Part shown: positions 59,043 through 64,000 of the stretch, in pieces
Position numbering within the stretch: position 1 is the first letter of the stretch
Layout of the letters: each line of letters starts with the position of its first letter
Made by a program: the position numbers and the translations under genes
The notes under the pieces: generated by a model
What the model saw: only the letters and a program-made list of their open reading frames with translations
Databases searched by the model: none
Told to the model about the DNA's origin: nothing
Assembly (NCBI GenBank): GCA_021234155.1
Contig: JAJEKV010000221.1
Location: 62,001-126,000 of the forward strand
Direction of reading: 5' to 3'
Source: Isoetes taiwanensis
Taxonomy: Eukaryota > Streptophyta > Lycopodiopsida > Isoetales > Isoetaceae
DNA length: 64,000 bases

Positions 59043-59050
59043 TGCAAAGG
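59043..59050. repeat. target-site duplication of the MITE (right)
   Basis: TGCAAAGG, identical to 58777-58784. Confidence 0.8.
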
Positions 59051-59499
59051 TTTGTAGTTGTGTCTTAATATTTGCTAAATAGATTGTTTCTTGCGCACTT
59101 GAGGATGCTTGTTTGGCGTTGCAGGTTTGTGAAGAATCTACAAAAACACCTTAATGTTGGCAACCAGCTGGAAGTAAAGAAAATTATTAGAACGCCAATA
59201 CAGGTAGATGGATACTCGTGCGGACCAGCTGTGTATTGCTTTATAGGCAAGTTTTTGGGAGGGGTATACAATGAGGTAGATATTAGGGCAGAAGAAATAA
59301 GTTATATTAGTACTATTGCACTCAACTTTTAATAAAATATGCGGATCCTTCCATTTGTGATGAAGGCAATTGATATTTCTTTCTGAGCTGTCCATGATTA
59401 CTGAGTTTTTGACTGAAGTTTTGATATTGACTAACAGTGGGAATCCTCAGTGATTGGCTTCTCCCAAAGCATCCTTCAGTAGCGGTCAGAAGCAGGTGA

Positions 59500-60470
59500 G
59501 TCAGCGGGACAGTCTACTGCTGAAGTTTGGGATGCTGCAATGGTCCCTCCAGATCATGCTCAAGCATGCAGGCGTAGGTGTCTGCACGGTCGTAATTCAG
59601 GCACAGACAGGGCACCTGGGGTGTTGAGGCAATGGATGCATAGGAAGCCTGCCAATTTACATGCAAGAAAAGGGGTCGGTGGTCTAAGTCCACTTCCTTG
59701 TCTCGAGTGTTTGTTCCAATGGAAAAATGGGTAACCAGGTGCAGATCTTGTTCCTCTGCCAGCACGTCATCTATAAGACTGGAGCCGCCCCCTGATTCTC
59801 ATGTCTACAAGTGTAGCGGCTGGAAGATAGCCATTGTGCCAACCCAGGTCAAAGATACTACCCAACAACAACAATTGTCTGCCATAGTGTGAAATATGGT
59901 TGTCATTTGATATCCTTGGCCAAGCTACCTCTGCGGGGTTCCTGCAAGACATCCTCTACCAGGGGCTCAAATTTCGGGACCTGCTCGACTCTTGTACGCG
60001 CTTTAAAATCTCCAAGCAACATGACCTTGCCCAACTGTTTGTGTTGTTGTATGTCATCATATAGATCGACATAGGGCTCCTATTTATCTATACCCGAATG
60101 AGTGTTATAGAAGTTACTCTCGGCATGTAGAAAGTAGCATGCGGCTACAAAGAGAATGTTCCCACTGTCATACTGCATGCGCCCCCACAAGTAGCGATTG
60201 TATCTGTCTGTTTTGTGCAGCGAGACTGACCGCACCAAGGTGGCACGATAGTAGCATGCTAGCCCGCCATGCCCCCACTTGCATATGCACTCGTTGAATA
60301 CCAAGAATGCAGATAGCCTGGAAGGTCCCGCAGTCTGTGCCCTGCATGTTCCCATGTTTCCATGAGGAACATGAGATCCATATCTAGTGAAATAGAGTTG
60401 AGACTGTCCTCCTTCTGCCAAGGGAAGCCCCAACAGTTCAGGATACTATATGGAGGCACAATTTCGATTT
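59500..60470 (-). pseudogene. RTE-like LINE endonuclease (EEP) remnant
   Basis: On the minus strand, ILNCWGFPWQ opens the domain and MDLMFLMETWEHAG gives the E-T motif of exonuclease-endonuclease-phosphatase proteins. Next come GGMAGLACYYRATLV, LFVAACYFLHAESNFYN and KVMLLGDFKART, the G-D-F-N-A-R motif with N changed to K. Two frame changes and several stops occur. The part below 59900 continues as low-quality coding sequence. No RT follows, so it is a 5' fragment. Confidence 0.7.
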
Positions 60471-61718
60471 ATTGGCATTCGATGTAGATGCATGATGATC
60501 TGTGCCAATTGTAGGGGAAGCAGTGTGTGGTGCCTGAGCAAAAGTTGCTGGAACAGTTGGTTAGAGGGAAGGGTGACTTTGGATATCTTGAGGCATATTC
60601 TAGGTATATCTAACGATCCAACGGCTACAGTTATTGATTATTTTTTCCAACAGTGGAATTTTTTTTTTTTTCACATGAATGAGATAAGGTTTTTGGGTTT
60701 TCGGACATGGAGAAATGTCAAGGTCTATTGGAAGACTCATTTTGTCCTAATCTTAGGTGCAGAAATAATTGAATGGCTAGTGTGGAGCTTACTTTAGAAG
60801 GAAAAAACCAGGAAAGATAGTTGATGGCCATGTTGGTTTTGAAACTTGAGTGTTTCTTTGAATTGCTTGATGCAGATCCTATTCCTACTTTTTCAAGATG
60901 AAGAAAATGGATGATGTCCATTTATTCCATTTATCTTTGAAAGATATGTTGCCTAGGATATCACTGTAAGTGCAAGGTGGTTTTACCATCAAGATTTGCT
61001 TCTAAAACTTGCAGAGTAAATGCTACCGAATCTATGCTTGCATGGGACCAAATGAGAGGAAAGACGCCTTTTTCTAGGAAATTGTGTTTTCCTTCGTTTC
61101 ACCAAAAAAATCTGCTCCCAAAACCATGTACCTGTACTAGAAGGAGGCCATTGACTTAATTGGTCTATCAAGATAAGTGTCAATGGTAGGAATTTCAGCA
61201 GGGCCAGAGTCAACAGAGGCAGCCATTAAAAGATTATAGTTCGTGATATAGTTATCAGCAGTATCCCAAAATTAGGAATCCCCCACTCACATGTTATCAA
61301 AGATTAGCCTGTGATAATCTTTCTTTACCATTAGTAACAACAAGTTACGATATGCATTTGCTAGCATTCTGTAAGTGTAGAATAGTTTCCTGTATTTGCC
61401 AAATTGTCTCTCGGTAAACAAATAATGGTTTATATTGATGAACTAGAACATATAATTTATCTGCAAAACCTCCTTGGTAAATATTGATGGCCAAATCCGC
61501 TTTCTAATTTTATAGGCCACTTCATCTGTTATCATTTCACTGACTGTCAAGTGGTCCATATAAATATACTGATGTTGCCAAATCTTACCAGCATAAAATT
61601 CCTCTTCAAACCCTACTTTCATCCCTGTTTAGCCTCATCTTATCATATCCTTTACATGCTTTAATGTACTCTATGCAAACATGAAGCTTCGAGCCCACAA
61701 AAAGCTGAATATTTTTAA
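60471..61718. other. interval without recognisable gene
   Basis: AT-rich sequence with a 12-base poly-T near 60660. Short open pieces on both strands show no recognisable domain. Confidence 0.5.
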
Positions 61719-62165
61719 CTATTCATCCCAACTCGCATCATCTCTTAAGGATTTAGGAACTCCATAAGGCAAGAGAATTCTGGTAACATGATCGAGCTCA
61801 GGAAGGAAACCAAGGAGACTTGGATCCTTTGAAAAATTATCCCAAATGTGAACCAAATTAGAAAAAGCATCCATGGACGCTTTGGTGAGGCAAAAATCAA
61901 AGAATTTTCCAAATAGGTTGAAGGTAGAAGGTTTCTTACCGATATTATGGAGCCATGACAAAAGGCCAGACTGATCGGCTTCCAACAAAGCACGAAAATT
62001 GTGAAGAAAGGGCAAATTTTTAGATTTTAACTTTGAAGAAATTGGCATTTTTTCTTGAAATAAGTGTGCAAATGAAAGATACAAAAGGGTAAAAAGCAAA
62101 GGAATTGAGAAAACCACAGGAAAGAAGGGTAAAGCAGAGAAAAATGAAATCAAGATAGAGATCAA
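61719..62165 (-). CDS. hypothetical protein, up to 148 codons
   Basis: An open minus-strand frame starts at 62165 with a hydrophobic stretch. An internal Met (MPISSKLKSKNLPFLHNF) gives a 109-residue version that looks more like a soluble protein. It contains GLLSWLHNIGKKPSTFNLF and ILLPYGVPKSLRDDASW at the end. The composition is protein-like, but the family is unknown and no neighbouring exon or promoter was confirmed. It could be a gag fragment or a small gene. Confidence 0.3.
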   Translation of the reverse strand: MISILISFFSALPFFPVVFSIPLLFTLLYLSFAHLFQEKMPISSKLKSKNLPFLHNFRALLEADQSGLLSWLHNIGKKPSTFNLFGKFFDFCLTKASMDAFSNLVHIWDNFSKDPSLLGFLPELDHVTRILLPYGVPKSLRDDASWDE

Positions 62166-62432
62166 GGAAGTAATCTGGAGTCCCCCAAATATCTCACAGT
62201 TTTGAATTGAGAAGGGATTGAATATGCATCTTTTTCCAACTATCTACTTCCCATTTGCATAAAAATCCCATCAAAAACTTTGAATCCCAGAAAATGATAT
62301 TGATTTATCACACCGCAATTTTTTTTAAGAAATGGAAAAGATATTGTGATTTGAAGTATTTGAGAATTTTTTGGAATTTAACCACATAGACTGCTCTTTT
62401 TAAGTAATCTGGAGGTTCTAGAAGCTTGTATC

Positions 62433-62720
62433 TTTTTTTTTTAATTGAAGGCGTTGTATATATTAAAGTAGGTTTTTAAAGTAGGTATAAAAAGTACAGA
62501 AAAAACTTTTTACAGGGAAGTTTAACTCGGGAATAGAAAGAAGGGCGAGGACCCCTCCTAACTATTTTAAGTCAAAATTTTTAACGGAATTAGATAGAGA
62601 TATATCTATAAATAGTTCTGACTGTATTATCTTTGATCCATCGGATAAGAATCCTCTTTTAGTAGCAGGATCTGAGGTTAAAGTTAGTAATTTTCCTTCC
62701 TTTTCCTTTGACTGATATGC
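62433..62720 (-). mobile_element. possible LINE 3' end
   Basis: A 10-base T run is followed by AATTGAAGGCGTTGTATATA, comparable in layout to the T-run plus GAAGGCAAGG end of the LINE at 37862. No ORF2 sequence follows, so support is limited to the tail. Confidence 0.3.
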
Positions 62721-64000
62721 TCAGAGTACAAAATATGCACATACAGGACCCTGCTTTCGCCATCATTAGGGCGGATTTGGGGTCTCAAAATGGCCCATAT
62801 CTTGGATGCCAGAATTCCACGTCATGTTTCTCGCGACCAATGATGTTTGCGCATTTTTTTCCAAAGTCAGTATTAGTTGGCAAGTAGAAAGAGGAGCAGG
62901 CTTACTTGGCATCCACATGGCAAAATTTCATAGGACATGTTTGTGCATTCATTGCAACCACATTAATGGCCCGCATTTTTCGAAAATCGTATCGCGGACC
63001 AAAATAATGGCTACTTTTTTCCCTCATCGTGCACATGCCCACATGCACCAACCACCTTATCAAATTTTGGCACCAAGATTTCCATTGTTCATATTAGCCG
63101 CCATTGCATCCTCTCGCCTTCGCTCTTCATTTGGAATCCAAGTCTCCAATAGTGTCGTGTTTTTCTTGGGCTTAGCATAGAGTTAAGCAACAACGGCGAG
63201 GGCGATGTGCGGACAAGCAAACTTACGTTACATGGCATGTTTTTACTACCCAAATTTTCATTCTGAAGTTTTCCTACCTTTCAGCTCTTCCCATTCATCG
63301 TATTGCTCCTTGCCATTCATTCTTACAATTCAACGACCGATCGATCTGACGGTGGAAGGATATCTATCCATAGGCTCGTGGGTGAGAATGTTATCCTTAA
63401 CGAAGGGTGACTATGGAGTTACATCGCTAGAGCGACATTCATACGCAATGAATAGGTAGAACTATAGGGTTCAAAATAAATGCTATAGATAGTATATTGC
63501 AAAAAAAAAAGGGAAGGGAGGGGGGGAAGGGATTTGAAGAGGAGGATATTTGCAAATTTGCACCCTCAATAATACATGGATCACACCATGCCAAAAATGC
63601 ATATGCACTTTGTAAATGTGTAGTGAGATTTCGTCATGTGATCCTTGCTTCTTTTTTCTTCCCTCTTCTTGATTTATATTCACTCACTGAATCAAATATT
63701 TTTCTTTGGGCTATATTTATCAGATGTCGGGGATTTGAGACTAGGGAAAAGCATTACTAGCATCGTTGGTGTCTAACATATGGACATAAGAGACATGCTT
63801 TTCCAAGATATACATTCAGGGCAATGGGCATCTAGTTTTACGTTGTAAAGTTGTGGGAGCCGAGCTTGAAAGTCGTCCCATGACCTCGTTTAAGCGAATT
63901 GTGCAAGCCTCAAAGTTATGAGAATGGTGTCCTTGCAATGAAGAAATGTTTGATAAGACGTGCATCTAGGGTTGTTGAAAAAATGAGTTACAAAATATTT
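62721..64000. other. interval without recognisable gene
   Basis: An open stretch at 62806-63180 (124 codons) and others up to 63760 show no domain and uneven composition. A purine-rich patch (A run followed by GGGAAGGGAGGGGGGG-like sequence) lies at 63500-63540. Confidence 0.5.

Larger units (their letters stand above)
56800..59332 (+). pseudogene. degraded multi-exon gene ending in a Ulp1/C48 protease motif
   Basis: Plus-strand blocks with splice-like borders follow each other. A Lys/Glu-rich stretch (57 kb region, LEVKKGKVQLVIKENEDVVW) comes first. A block with FAQENEQHEVNFEEVFKYMT ends at a GTAAAA donor (57534). A phase-1 exon VDSETTEADVKKK (57603-57669) is followed by a block starting ILVQCCNMKGNNQLDHEQAR. 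Another block is EAVSVIESLPPTLVRRSTRS, then IMRVVISLIKLPLDVFDG. The end (59160-59332) reads IRTPIQVDGYSCGPAVYCFI, matching the Q-x-D-x-x-S-C-G active-site Gln/Cys region of Ulp1 SUMO proteases. The catalytic His and Asp regions were not found, and stops and frameshifts are frequent. A MITE sits before the last block. Such domains also occur in plant DNA transposons. Confidence 0.5.

Overview
The window looks like intergenic, repeat-dominated nuclear DNA of a land plant with a large genome. The evidence is a plant-specific DUF3511 gene, L1-like LINEs whose ORF1 carries a DUF4283-type domain, Ty3-type LTR elements, a CACTA-like element, GT-AG introns of about 70-130 nt, and roughly one identifiable host gene in 64 kb. 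No bacterial, organellar or viral gene order is present. The clade cannot be fixed from sequence alone. Several coherent protein families here are ones I do not recognise from flowering plants, so a non-flowering plant is possible, but that is inference.

Layout. 1-3424: internal part, polypurine tract and 3' LTR of a decayed retroelement with no recognisable pol. 5291-12368: a CACTA-like DNA transposon candidate with CG-rich palindromic subterminal repeats, a 0.9 kb pyrimidine tract, four tRNA-like repeats and an intron-bearing coding remnant. 12.4-12.9 kb: an RTE-like LINE reverse transcriptase remnant. 15.2-22.98 kb: an LTR retroelement (gag-like remnant, duplicated polypurine tract, 1590-bp 3' LTR) that inserted into a duplicated segment (copy A). 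22982-24841: copy A. 24.9-26.5 kb: an RTE-like LINE tail and a fragment of an unknown gene with a foldback. 26693-32524: a full-length but decayed L1-like LINE (5832 bp) flanked by an 11-bp target-site duplication. 34166-34485: a frameshifted DUF3511 gene. 37862-about 40930: a 5'-truncated LINE carrying a templated insertion with an expanded (TATC)n. 41294-43110: a degraded, intron-containing coiled-coil/RING-H2-like gene. Its 5' end plus the adjacent LINE was duplicated in inverted orientation as copy A (copy B is 39733-41619). 44.0-46.3 kb: a LINE 3' end abutting a LINE 5' end. 48.6-50.0 kb: a direct repeat pair and a coding fragment. 50.0-55.25 kb: a split Ty3/gypsy gag-pol on the minus strand. 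55.4-59.33 kb: a degraded multi-exon gene ending in a Ulp1/C48 protease motif, hosting a 258-bp MITE with an 8-bp TSD. 59.5-60.47 kb: an RTE-like LINE endonuclease remnant. 60.5-64 kb: mostly featureless apart from one unknown ORF and a possible LINE tail.

The genes do not form a pathway. The window is best read as layered insertion and decay: duplication of the RING-gene/LINE segment, then an LTR insertion into one copy, then microdeletion decay. The most novel material is the two unrecognised intron-containing families (coiled-coil + RING-like, and the Ulp1-containing unit) and the 37.7-41.6 kb rearrangement history.
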